Of a stretch of 41,435 nt of DNA, positions 8,515 to 16,458 are shown one piece after another. A model generated the notes under the pieces. The model had not been told where the DNA came from. It did no database searches and saw nothing but the letters and a program-made list of their open reading frames with translations. The position numbers were made by a program, and so were the translations under genes. The stretch's first letter is position 1; each line of letters begins with the position of its first letter. Origin of the DNA: Pectobacterium peruviense (GTDB lineage Bacteria > Pseudomonadota > Gammaproteobacteria > Enterobacterales > Enterobacteriaceae); NCBI RefSeq assembly GCF_002847345.1, contig NZ_LXFV01000060.1, positions 1-41,435 of the forward strand, in the 5' to 3' direction.

Positions 8515-8534
8515 TGCCGGTTTTAACGCCGGCA
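8515..8534 (-). other. Hairpin between the FAH-family gene and citC
   Basis: TGCCGG (8515-8520) and CCGGCA (8529-8534) form a GC-rich stem with an 8-base loop. No T run follows on the minus strand, so it is more likely an mRNA processing or stability element, or a partial block to read-through, than a full terminator. Confidence 0.45.
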
Positions 8535-8554
8535 GCCTTGTACTTACCTGGTAC

Positions 8555-9430
8555 TTAGTGCACAGCGGCTACCGGAATCGACTTCAACGGCGCTGCGGCA
8601 TCCACGATCGTGTTGCGCAAATGGCCAATGTTTTCGATTTCAACTTCAATGCAGTCACCCGCTTTCATAAACAGCGGCGGATTGCGTTTTTTACCCACGC
8701 CACCCGGTGAACCGGTAATGATCACGTCACCCGCACTCAGCTCGGTAAAAGTACTGATGTATTCAATCAATTCAGCAACTTTGTGGATCATGCTGCTGGT
8801 ATTGTCGTCCTGCACCATGCGGCCATTCAGATACGTGCGGATTGCCAATACATGCGGATCGGGAATTTCATCCGTGGTGGTCAGATGCGGACCGAACGCA
8901 CCGGTTTTCTGCCAGTTTTTGCCAGCAGTAAACCAGCTGTGCTGCCAGTCACGCGCCGATCCATCCATGTAGCAGCTGTAGCCTGCGACATGAGACAGCG
9001 CCACATCCCGAGAAATATTCTGTCCGCCTTTACCGATAATCACCGCCAGTTCGCCTTCGTAATCAAACTCGCTGGAATAATGCGGTTTGATGACGGGGGT
9101 AGCGTGTCCGGTTTGCGAATCCGCAAAGCGGACAAATAATGTTGGCGCAGGATTCTCTTCATTGAATTCCTGACGCTTAGCGGCATAATTCATCCCCACA
9201 CACAGTATTTTCCCTGGTGCCGTAATAACAGGTAAGAACGTGACATCCGCAACCGCAATATCCGGCGTGCTCATACTGAATTCATGCGCGACGTGTAATG
9301 CATTCTGCGCCAGCAGCGTTTTCAGGTCAGGGTAACGATGGCCAACTTTACCGCCGAGATCGATTAATCCCGTTGGTGTATAAATGCCGTAACTGTCCTT
9401 ACCGTTATAACGATAGCTTGCAAGTTTCAT
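8555..9430 (-). CDS. Fumarylacetoacetate hydrolase family enzyme; possible oxaloacetate decarboxylase or tautomerase
   Basis: This 291-residue enzyme has the FAH catalytic fold. KILCVGMNYAAKRQE lies near residue 74. The metal ligands are Glu125 and Glu127 in DYEGELAVIIG and Asp156 in YMDGSARDWQ. FTAGKNWQKTGAFGP and ITGSPGGVGKKRNPP follow. The ATG at 9430 has AGGAA at good spacing, whereas the frame extension to 9457 does not resemble the family. Relatives open or decarboxylate 2-oxo-diacids, and mammalian FAHD1 decarboxylates oxaloacetate. Between the citrate transporter and citC, and with no oadGAB in sight, it plausibly handles the oxaloacetate made by citrate lyase. That role is inference; a hydratase or isomerase role in another acid pathway is possible. 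Confidence 0.88.
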   Translation of the reverse strand: MKLASYRYNGKDSYGIYTPTGLIDLGGKVGHRYPDLKTLLAQNALHVAHEFSMSTPDIAVADVTFLPVITAPGKILCVGMNYAAKRQEFNEENPAPTLFVRFADSQTGHATPVIKPHYSSEFDYEGELAVIIGKGGQNISRDVALSHVAGYSCYMDGSARDWQHSWFTAGKNWQKTGAFGPHLTTTDEIPDPHVLAIRTYLNGRMVQDDNTSSMIHKVAELIEYISTFTELSAGDVIITGSPGGVGKKRNPPLFMKAGDCIEVEIENIGHLRNTIVDAAAPLKSIPVAAVH

Positions 9431-9562
9431 AATATTTCCTATGCAAAATAAACTCATGCCGATGGCAGTTTTATTTCGTTAATTCAACGCAACTTCTCTC
9501 AACACTCTATTTCTCAAGACACTATTTATTTGGTTCAACCGATTTTTATTTTCTGAATGACA

Positions 9563-10933
9563 TCAGACTAAAAAGTTGGCGAGAACCAGTAGTGAAATAG
9601 AAACATTAATGGCACCGCCGATACGCGTGGCAATCTGCGCAAATGGCATCAGCATCATACGGTTACCTGCCGTCAGAATCGCGACATCACCCGTACCGCC
9701 CTGTCCACTCTGACAGCAGGAAATAATGGCCACATCAATCGGATGCATGCCAATCTTTCTACCCACTAAGAAACCGGTCCCAACCAGCGTCACTACAGTA
9801 GAAATAATTACCAGCAGGTTTTGAATCGTGAAGGCGTTCACCAGTTCCTGCCACGGCGTAATCGCTACCCCAACAGCAAACAGAATCGGATACGTCACCG
9901 AGGTCTGGAAGAACTTATAAACAACCTGAGAACCTTCCAACATTTTCGGTGAAACACCGTGAGCCAGCTTCACCAGTACAGCGGCAAACAGCATGCCAAC
10001 CGGTGCAGGCAGGCCAATCATTTTGTGGCCTAGCATACCCACCATATACAGCAGGATTGCCAGCAGAGCGCCAGAGGCAATGGTCGTTACGTCTGCTTTA
10101 CCGCTAAAGCCAGAAGCTGGGGCGCTGCTTTCGCTGCCACCTAGGCTATTGCCTTTATTCGGCATCAGTTCACCTTCGCCGGTCAGGTGTGGATAGCGTT
10201 TACCCAACTGGTTCAGAACACCAGCAAGGATGATCGCAGTCAGACTGCCCAGCATGACGATAGGCAAAACGCGCCCCAGAGCAACACCCTGATCCATATG
10301 CAGAATCGTGGCATAGCCGATAGACAGCGGGATTGCACCTTCACCCACCCCACCCGCCATAATCGGCAGAATCAGGAAGAAGAAGATTTGGAACGGATCC
10401 AGGCCCAGCGCAATACCCACACCCATGCCCACCAGCATCCCGGCGACTTCACCGCACAGCATAGGGAAGAAAATACGCATAAAGCCCTGAATCAGCGTCT
10501 GCCGATTCATACTCATGATGCTGCCGACAATAATGCAGCAGATGTAGAGATACAGAATGTTGGTACTTTTGTAGAACTTGGTCGTAGATTCAACGACAAC
10601 GTCCGGCAGCAGGCCGTAATGCACCATCGCAGAAGGGATAAAGGTCGCACAAATTGCCGCCGCCCCCATCTTGCCGATAATCGGTAGACGCTTACCAAAT
10701 TCACCACAGGCAAATCCGAAGAATGCCAGCGTCGCGACCATCACGACGATGTCGCTCGGCAACTTGCCACTCAGGCAATCAATGCCGATTAATACACCCG
10801 CTAACACGAAGAGTGGCACAGGAATAATACCTACTTTATAGGTATCCAGAACATGCCACCATTTTTCCTTTAATGAGGCCTTCCCAGCCGCCTCATTATT
10901 TACCACAATATATGAATCATCAGTCGTACTCAT
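9563..10933 (-). CDS. 2-hydroxycarboxylate transporter family (CitS-like citrate symporter)
   Basis: This 456-residue inner-membrane carrier has two GGxG re-entrant loop motifs, one per half: AGGVGEGAIPLS and CQSGQGGTGDVAIL. It also has CGEFGKRLP near residue 77 and ends with AGNRMMLMPFAQIATRIGGA. Its C-terminal arginine corresponds to the one that contacts citrate in Klebsiella CitS. About ten hydrophobic segments are visible. The family includes Na+-dependent CitS, MaeN and the exchangers CitP and MleP, so citrate is the best guess from context but malate is possible. The ATG at 10933 follows GGGGGC. It is the first gene of the minus-strand run, unlike E. coli, where the unrelated CitT lies at the end of its cit cluster. 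Confidence 0.92.
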   Translation of the reverse strand: MSTTDDSYIVVNNEAAGKASLKEKWWHVLDTYKVGIIPVPLFVLAGVLIGIDCLSGKLPSDIVVMVATLAFFGFACGEFGKRLPIIGKMGAAAICATFIPSAMVHYGLLPDVVVESTTKFYKSTNILYLYICCIIVGSIMSMNRQTLIQGFMRIFFPMLCGEVAGMLVGMGVGIALGLDPFQIFFFLILPIMAGGVGEGAIPLSIGYATILHMDQGVALGRVLPIVMLGSLTAIILAGVLNQLGKRYPHLTGEGELMPNKGNSLGGSESSAPASGFSGKADVTTIASGALLAILLYMVGMLGHKMIGLPAPVGMLFAAVLVKLAHGVSPKMLEGSQVVYKFFQTSVTYPILFAVGVAITPWQELVNAFTIQNLLVIISTVVTLVGTGFLVGRKIGMHPIDVAIISCCQSGQGGTGDVAILTAGNRMMLMPFAQIATRIGGAINVSISLLVLANFLV

Positions 10934-10990
10934 AACTCAGCCCCCGTTTTATTTTGTCCGCACATCATAGGGAACAGGATCATATTATTA

Positions 10991-11006
10991 TGTGATTCCC
11001 TTCAAA
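10991..11006. promoter_or_regulatory. CRP-like site upstream of the citrate transporter
   Basis: TGTGA-ttccct-TCAAA matches the CRP consensus TGTGA-N6-TCACA at nine of ten positions. It lies 58-73 bases upstream of the transporter start. CRP control would fit the known glucose repression of citrate fermentation in related bacteria. Confidence 0.55.
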
Positions 11007-11025
11007 TTAAAAAACGAGTTTTAAA

Positions 11026-11133
11026 GGCGTTTATGGTTTCTATGGTTTATATTCAAAAATCGTTTATTACGCAGGCTATTAGCTGATTTTACGCTCAAAA
11101 TAAACTTTAAGGTTTTTATGGCGTTTATGGTTT
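11026..11133. repeat. 14-bp direct repeat, candidate CitB binding sites
   Basis: GGCGTTTATGGTTT occurs exactly at 11026-11039 and again at 11120-11133, 94 bases apart, which is close to nine helical turns. Additional TTTATGG or CTATGG units flank both copies (11040-11046, 11114-11120), and another occurs near 11220. Confidence 0.6.
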
Positions 11134-11143
11134 TTATTTCCTA

Positions 11144-11157
11144 AACATGATCATGTT
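11144..11157. promoter_or_regulatory. Perfect 14-bp palindrome AACATGATCATGTT
   Basis: A perfect dyad lies between the cit genes and citA, 11 bases beyond the second direct repeat. Its form suggests an operator for a dimeric regulator. The regulator is not identifiable from the sequence. Confidence 0.45.
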
Positions 11158-11351
11158 GATAAAAAGTAATTAAGTTGTTTATTAAAGAAAGCAGAGTCGT
11201 TTAATTTTATCTATTTATTTTTATGGTCGTATTGGTAACAACATATTTAAACGTGTTATTGCTCACAAGTTTTTTTCTCTCAGTCCATTCTTATTACCAT
11301 TCGTGATAAATTCAGCAGCTATTTTCGTTTATCCGCAGGCTACCGCATATC

Positions 11352-12956
11352 ATGAGATTGAGACTTTCCTTTCATATCAAATTATTTATCTATTTGATCG
11401 TCTTCTTCTCTTCACTACTGCTAATGACGGGTATCTATTATTATCATGATATCGATAAGCAGCTGTATTCCGAGCTGGGTACACGAGCACAGGTGCAAGC
11501 CAGAGAAATCGCCATCATCCCGACGCTGATTGAATCGGTAAAAAATAGAGATATCAAACAGATATATTCTCTTTCGCAACAATTGAAACAGCGCAGCGAT
11601 GCCAGCTATATCGTCATCGGCGACGATCAGGCGCGTCATCTGTTTCATTCTGAATACTCAGAAAGTGACAAACTCGTCGGTACACAGATGGTTGGCGGAG
11701 ATAATTTCGACGTATTAGCCGGAAAAAGCGTGATTACCGTTCGCCATGGCAGCATCGGCATATCTCTCCGCAGCAAAGCACCTATCATCGCAGATGGTCA
11801 GGTGATCGGCATTGTCTCTGTGGGCTATCTGAAGACACACATCGACAACCTAACGTTCAGTAAACTGGCGCATATTCTGCTGGCGATTGTCGCGATGTTC
11901 GTCGCGCTGTTTATCTTTTCCTGGTGGTTCTCACGTAATCTGAAGAAACAGATGTTTGGCCTTGAACCCCTTGAAATCCGCATGCTGGTCAGGCAGCAGA
12001 AGGCACTGCTCGAATCGATCTATGAAGGGGTCATCGCCATCGATAAACAGCACCGCATTGCCGCCATTAATCATGCAGCCAAAGAGATCCTCGGGCTAAA
12101 TGAACCTTCCCACCTGCTACGTGGCAAACCAATTGATACCGTGATTAAACCCGTGCCCTTCTTCTCCGGCGAAGCCATGTGGAGCAGCGACACCCACGAT
12201 GAGATCTGTCGTTTCAACCATGCCACCGTCATTGCCAGTCGGGTACGGATTATGCTGGAAGATGAACTTCAGGGCTGGGTCATCAGCTTCCGTAGTAAAA
12301 ACGACATTCATACGCTCAGTATGCAGCTCAGTCAGGTGAAGCGTTACGCGAACAGCCTGCGCATTCTGCGTCACGAGCAGTTGAACTGGACGGCGACGCT
12401 GGCTGGGCTGTTGCACTTAAAGCGCTATGACGAAGCCATCAAGTATATTGAGGCGCAGTCGGAAAGCGCGCAGGTGGTGCTGGACTTTGTTTCCAGTCGC
12501 TTCTGTTCACCCGCGCTGTGCGGGCTACTGCTGGGCAAGTACGCTACGGCACGGGAAAAAGGCATTGAAATTGTTTTTGACCCACGCTGCCAGCTCACGC
12601 ATATTCCGGCCGCACTGAGCGAAACAGAGTTGATGTCCATCATTGGTAATTTGCTGGATAACGCCATGGAAGCCACATTGGCCACCACCGCGCCACATTA
12701 TCCTGTCGAAGTGTACATCTATAACAGCGAACAAGAGCTGGTCATTGAAGTCGCCGATCAGGGAACAGGAATCGATCCAGCGATTGCCGATAGTCTGTTT
12801 GAGATGGGCGTGACCAGTAAAACACAAGGCGATCACGGACTGGGGCTGCATTTGGTCGCCAGCTACCTTAATCAGGCGCAGGGAATCGTTGAAGTCTCGG
12901 CCAATCAGCCGAATGGCAGCATATTTTCCCTATTTATCCCGCTATCCCCCCAATAA
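11352..12956 (+). CDS. citA: CitA/DpiB-family sensor histidine kinase
   Basis: This is a membrane sensor kinase of the citrate/C4-dicarboxylate (CitA, DpiB, DcuS) family. A transmembrane segment lies at about 10-30, a periplasmic PAS-like sensor at 31-170, a second membrane segment at 172-192, and a cytoplasmic PAS at about 215-315. The kinase core has phospho-acceptor His341 in RHEQLNWTATLAGLL, an N box NLLDNAMEA (433-441), VADQGTGID, and GDHGLGLHL. The sensor keeps GSIGISLRSKAPI with Arg140 and Lys142, which correspond to citrate-binding residues of Klebsiella CitA. A third ligand-arginine position appears to be His96. The gene reads away from the cit run and is followed by citB. Ligand: citrate, inferred. 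Confidence 0.93.
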   Translation: MRLRLSFHIKLFIYLIVFFSSLLLMTGIYYYHDIDKQLYSELGTRAQVQAREIAIIPTLIESVKNRDIKQIYSLSQQLKQRSDASYIVIGDDQARHLFHSEYSESDKLVGTQMVGGDNFDVLAGKSVITVRHGSIGISLRSKAPIIADGQVIGIVSVGYLKTHIDNLTFSKLAHILLAIVAMFVALFIFSWWFSRNLKKQMFGLEPLEIRMLVRQQKALLESIYEGVIAIDKQHRIAAINHAAKEILGLNEPSHLLRGKPIDTVIKPVPFFSGEAMWSSDTHDEICRFNHATVIASRVRIMLEDELQGWVISFRSKNDIHTLSMQLSQVKRYANSLRILRHEQLNWTATLAGLLHLKRYDEAIKYIEAQSESAQVVLDFVSSRFCSPALCGLLLGKYATAREKGIEIVFDPRCQLTHIPAALSETELMSIIGNLLDNAMEATLATTAPHYPVEVYIYNSEQELVIEVADQGTGIDPAIADSLFEMGVTSKTQGDHGLGLHLVASYLNQAQGIVEVSANQPNGSIFSLFIPLSPQ

Positions 12957-12998
12957 TTTGCGTTGTCGCATGCTGAGCAACGCATAGGCAGCATGAGA

Positions 12999-13009
12999 TA
13001 TGACGGGTA
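12999..13009. repeat. 11-bp right-end fragment of the dispersed repeat
   Basis: TATGACGGGTA is identical to the right end of the 104-bp repeat (3041-3051). It lies in the 106-base gap between citA and citB. The upstream extension of the citB frame starts inside it, which argues that the extension is not coding. Confidence 0.55.
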
Positions 13010-13062
13010 TAACGGATACGAGATCTTTTTTTATGCTTCAGACACTAACAGGGATTCACACC

Positions 13063-13764
13063 ATGCCGCACACTGAACATTTCGATGTCTTAATCGTTGA
13101 AGATGAAAGTAAGCTGGCCACTATTCATGCTGAATTTATTGAAAAACATTTCAATCTGCGTGTCGTAGGGATTGCCGCTACGCTTTTTGAAGCCAAAAAA
13201 CTCCTTCAGCAACACAAACCTCGTCTCATCCTACTTGATAACTATTTGCCCGACGGCGAAGGGGTTTCGTTGATTGAGAGCCAAGTACTCAAAGGAATGG
13301 ACTGTTCCGTTATCTTTATTACCGCCGCCAGCGATATGAATACCTGCGCTCAGGCGATTCGCTGCGGAGCCTTTGACTACATAATCAAGCCGCTCTCTTA
13401 CCCACGGCTGCGTTCTTCGCTGGAGCGATTTATTCAATTCGTGAAAACCCAGCACACGTACAAAATTGTCGATCAGCAGAACGTCGATATTCTCTACCAG
13501 CTGCAATCGTCCGGCTCGGCTTCCTCATCGTCCACAAAAGGCATTGAGGAGAACACGCTCGGGTTGATCAAACAGATTTTTGCCAGTGATGGTGGCGATA
13601 CGCTCTATTCTGTCGATGATATCGTCGAAAAAACCGGACTCAGCAAAACGACGGCGCGCCGCTATCTGGAGTTCTGCGTTGAAAACCAGTTCCTCGATAT
13701 CGAAATGCGTTACGGAAAGATTGGCCACCCACGTCGGCTGTATCGAACAAAGAGCAACCACTAG
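13063..13764 (+). CDS. citB: CitB/DpiA-family response regulator
   Basis: This is the partner of the adjacent CitA-type kinase. The receiver domain occupies residues 7-125, with the acidic pocket VEDE (12-15), phospho-acceptor Asp59 in LLDNYLPDG, FITAASD and the lysine of IIKPL. After a serine-rich linker comes a helix-turn-helix domain (VDDIVEKTGLSKTTARRYLEF) ending with GKIGHPRRLY, as in DpiA. The frame opens at 13000, but those 21 extra codons begin inside a repeat fragment. The ATG at 13063 follows AGGGA and matches the family start. It probably activates the divergent cit genes. Confidence 0.93.
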   Translation: MPHTEHFDVLIVEDESKLATIHAEFIEKHFNLRVVGIAATLFEAKKLLQQHKPRLILLDNYLPDGEGVSLIESQVLKGMDCSVIFITAASDMNTCAQAIRCGAFDYIIKPLSYPRLRSSLERFIQFVKTQHTYKIVDQQNVDILYQLQSSGSASSSSTKGIEENTLGLIKQIFASDGGDTLYSVDDIVEKTGLSKTTARRYLEFCVENQFLDIEMRYGKIGHPRRLYRTKSNH

Positions 13765-13820
13765 GTGCCGCAGCCCATACCCTATGGCGATGACATTAGC
13801 CGACATAGGGTATCCGGCAC
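13765..13820. terminator. Large stem-loop directly after citB
   Basis: ATACCCTATG (13777-13786) pairs perfectly with CATAGGGTAT (13804-13813). Outer arms GTGCC (13765-13769) and GGCAC (13816-13820) extend it. It begins at the first base after the citB stop. No T run follows, so it may be a factor-dependent terminator or a 3' stability element. Confidence 0.5.
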
Positions 13821-14220
13821 AGCCAGACGACAATGCACGATAAAAAGTCCGACAAAGTAATAACGTCATTAATTAATTTTTCAGATGTGCCAATATTAAG
13901 ACTAAAGTTAACTATTCATGTTTTTCATCTCATTTATATTTCAATTTATTTCTAACAATAGTATTTTCCTTCCTTATTTTTTAAAGATTAAAAAAATAAT
14001 CATAATCTCCTGTGTTTATTCCTAATTCAATTAACACTTCCGCTTATTGGTAATTCAACCGGCACCTGCTGTGCAGTTGTCCAACAGCGAGAGATAACCC
14101 TCACAAATTATTATTAGTTTCTGCACCCACACTAAAAAAAACCACCATGAATCCGATAAGCACTATGGGTCATATCGTTATTAATATCCGACACCAGTAA
14201 TTTATCCCCGGAGAGACGTC
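13821..14220. other. AT-rich intergenic region upstream of the first chemoreceptor
   Basis: No gene is visible. The stretch 13860-14060 is very AT-rich. The one supported signal is the FliA promoter at 14133-14159, followed by a 5' untranslated leader of about 50 bases and the ribosome binding site GGAGAG. Confidence 0.6.
14133..14159 (+). promoter_or_regulatory. FliA (sigma-28) promoter of the first chemoreceptor
   Basis: TAAA (14133-14136), a 15-base spacer, then TCCGATAA (14152-14159) match the flagellar class 3 consensus TAAA-N15-GCCGATAA with one mismatch. Confidence 0.8.
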
Positions 14221-16155
14221 ATGTTCTTAGCCAAAAAAATCAGAAATCTTAAAATATCCCAAAAACTTTATCTTGGGTTCGGGGTCATCCTGCTACTGGT
14301 CATCATTGCATCGCTGCTCAGCGCAGGTCGCTTCAGGGAAATTCGTGATATCTATGAGAAAACCAACCTGATTTACAACATTAATATTGAGGTCTTTCAG
14401 GCAAAAATAAACCGCCTGAAATATTTTTATTCCTATGATGAAAAGTCACGCGAAACGATGGCAGGCTTTGTTAAACACGCCTCAGAATTAACTACTGAAG
14501 CAAAAACGCTCTCATGGAGTCCGGAAGGGGCAACGCTCGTCAATGATCTCGGCCAGCACCTGACCGAATTCCAGAACGCCATCACCGATATGGGCAAAGC
14601 CACGCAGCGCGTAGTCGAAAACAGAGACAAAATCAGCACCGCTAACGGGCAGAACATAACAACCGATTTTTACGCCAAACTGCGCCAGCAACCTTCGGAT
14701 AGCGCAACGCTATATCAGGCAGAGGATCTGGCAACGCAGGTTTCAGAACTGAAGCAGGCATCCTATGAATTGCAACTGAAGCAAAATGCCGATGCGGCGA
14801 AGCAGTTCGATGCGGCTTTTAGTCGCTTTGACAGCAGCTATCAGGCCACCGTTCCGGCGTTAACGCCGGAACAAAAGGCGGCGGTAGAAAGCCTGGTCAG
14901 CTATGTCACTGGCTATAAAAAGCTCAACAACGACTACTTCCAGAGTATCAACGACCTGAAAAAAGCAGAAGACGGCGTGAAGGTCGGTGGAGACAAAAGC
15001 AGCGCTTCCATTAAAGCGATTATCACTATCGTCAAAGAGAAGAATGACGCACTGGCATACGGTTCTGCCACGATCACGATGATCATTGGCCTTATTGCTG
15101 TGGTCATCGGCATCATTATCTCACTGCTGATTACTCGCCAAATTACCCGTCCTGTCATTTATAACCTCTCTCTGGCGGAAAAAATTGCGGCTGGCGATCT
15201 GACCTCAACCATCACCCTTGACCGTGATGATGAACTGGGACAGTTAACGGCCGCCATGGGGAGAATGAACGAGAAGCTGCGCCATATGATCAGTGATGTA
15301 CGGGACAGCGTGGACAGCGTTTCAACCTCTGCGGCCAAGATTGCTGCGGGTAATAGCGATCTCTCCTCACGTACCGAACAACAATCTGCTGCCGTAGTCG
15401 AAACCGCCGCCAGCATGGAAGAACTGACGTCGACTGTGAAAAACAACGCCGAGAATGCCAAACAGGCGAGCCAAATCAGTACCGAAGCCTCACAAAATGC
15501 GCACAAAGGCGGCGAAGTGGTACGAAATGTGGTGGATACGATGTCAGGTATTTCAGACAGTTCACGGAAGATTGCCGACATTACTGCCGTTATCAATAGT
15601 ATTGCTTTCCAGACCAATATTCTGGCGCTTAACGCCGCAGTAGAAGCCGCGCGAGCCGGGGAACAAGGCCGTGGATTCGCCGTGGTAGCCAGCGAGGTAC
15701 GGACACTTTCTCAACGCACGTCTCAGGCCGCGAAAGAGATCGCCAGCCTGATATCTGAATCGGTATCACGTATCAACGTAGGGACACAACTGGTGGCTAA
15801 TGCGGGAACGGCAATGGATGAGATCGTCTCTTCCGTCTCACGGGTTAACGACATCATGGGGGAAATCGCTTCCGCCTCCGACGAACAAAGCCGTGGCATT
15901 GAGCAAATTTCCCGCGCCATCAGCGAACTTGATACCACTACGCAGCAGAATGCGGCGCTGGTGATGGAATCGTCAATCTCTGCGAACTCTCTGGAAGAGC
16001 AGTCGGCCATATTGGAAAGTATGGTCGCGAACTTCCGCCTGTCTGATAACGAGGGGCGTAAGCCAAAAACGAATGTCCCTGGTTTACCATCACAGCAGAA
16101 GCATCTACCACCTGCATCAAAGCAAACACAGGATTCCGGCTGGACAACATTCTGA
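14221..16155 (+). CDS. Methyl-accepting chemotaxis protein, long helical sensor domain (tandem copy 1)
   Basis: This is an inner-membrane chemoreceptor of 644 residues. Membrane segments lie at about 15-35 and 281-306. The roughly 245-residue periplasmic domain between them is all-helical in character and about twice the length of a Tar-type domain, which suggests the helical bimodular (HBM) class. A HAMP domain follows (307-360), then the signalling domain with the conserved hairpin tip ([37 protein letters not shown]). It ends in GWTTF, a CheR/CheB-tethering pentapeptide. The start has GGAGAG upstream. Known HBM receptors (McpS, McpQ) sense TCA acids including citrate, and this gene is next to citAB. 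The ligand is therefore inferred, not shown. Confidence 0.92.
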   Translation: MFLAKKIRNLKISQKLYLGFGVILLLVIIASLLSAGRFREIRDIYEKTNLIYNINIEVFQAKINRLKYFYSYDEKSRETMAGFVKHASELTTEAKTLSWSPEGATLVNDLGQHLTEFQNAITDMGKATQRVVENRDKISTANGQNITTDFYAKLRQQPSDSATLYQAEDLATQVSELKQASYELQLKQNADAAKQFDAAFSRFDSSYQATVPALTPEQKAAVESLVSYVTGYKKLNNDYFQSINDLKKAEDGVKVGGDKSSASIKAIITIVKEKNDALAYGSATITMIIGLIAVVIGIIISLLITRQITRPVIYNLSLAEKIAAGDLTSTITLDRDDELGQLTAAMGRMNEKLRHMISDVRDSVDSVSTSAAKIAAGNSDLSSRTEQQSAAVVETAASMEELTSTVKNNAENAKQASQISTEASQNAHKGGEVVRNVVDTMSGISDSSRKIADITAVINSIAFQTNILALNAAVEAARAGEQGRGFAVVASEVRTLSQRTSQAAKEIASLISESVSRINVGTQLVANAGTAMDEIVSSVSRVNDIMGEIASASDEQSRGIEQISRAISELDTTTQQNAALVMESSISANSLEEQSAILESMVANFRLSDNEGRKPKTNVPGLPSQQKHLPPASKQTQDSGWTTF

Positions 16156-16166
16156 TAGTTAATCGC

Positions 16167-16198
16167 CCCGCCCTGATATTACGTCAGGGCGGGATTTA
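16167..16198 (+). terminator. Terminator after the first chemoreceptor
   Basis: CCCGCCCTGA (16167-16176) pairs perfectly with TCAGGGCGGG (16184-16193) around a 7-base loop, followed by ATTTAAT. The stem is strong and the T tract modest. Confidence 0.7.
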
Positions 16199-16344
16199 AT
16201 GACCTAATGATATCTCGGCAATAAATAAATCGTTAAATAATCAGTACGCTACGCTATTTTGGCAGTATTACCATAAAACACTATGCATTTGCACAGCTCA
16301 CCTTGATATCCATCACAGAATGTTATTATCTCCGATATCGACAC

Positions 16345-16371
16345 TAACATAGCGATAACAAAATCCGATAA
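16345..16371 (+). promoter_or_regulatory. FliA (sigma-28) promoter of the second chemoreceptor
   Basis: TAAC (16345-16348), a 15-base spacer and TCCGATAA (16364-16371) match the sigma-28 consensus with two mismatches. The -10 element is identical to that of the first receptor. Confidence 0.7.
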
Positions 16372-16458
16372 CGCATAGGAGGTAGTAATAAAAGCCGTTG
16401 GCAATGAAATCGTGATCGTTATTTTTATTAAAAAAAGAGTCATACATGGAGAGTTATA

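Larger units (their letters stand above)
10934..11351. promoter_or_regulatory. Divergent control region between the citrate transporter and citA
   Basis: This AT-rich 418-bp region has no gene. It contains a CRP-like site, a 14-bp direct repeat in two copies, several extra TTTATGG units and a perfect 14-bp palindrome, each listed separately. It presumably holds the outward promoters for the cit genes and for citAB. Response regulators of the CitB/DpiA family bind AT-rich DNA in such regions, so the repeats are candidate CitB sites. Confidence 0.7.
16156..16458. other. Intergenic region between the two chemoreceptors
   Basis: It holds the terminator of the first receptor (16167-16193) and the FliA promoter of the second (16345-16371). 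The 84-codon minus-strand frame here overlaps that promoter and is not supported as a gene. Confidence 0.7.

Noticed and set aside
13000-13062. N-terminal extension of citB
   Set aside because: It begins within a repeat fragment (TATGACGGGTA), and the conserved receiver domain starts right after the ATG at 13063.
14433-15617. Antisense ORFs across the first chemoreceptor
   Set aside because: They are serine- and alanine-rich shadows of the coiled-coil coding strand, repeated identically opposite the second receptor.
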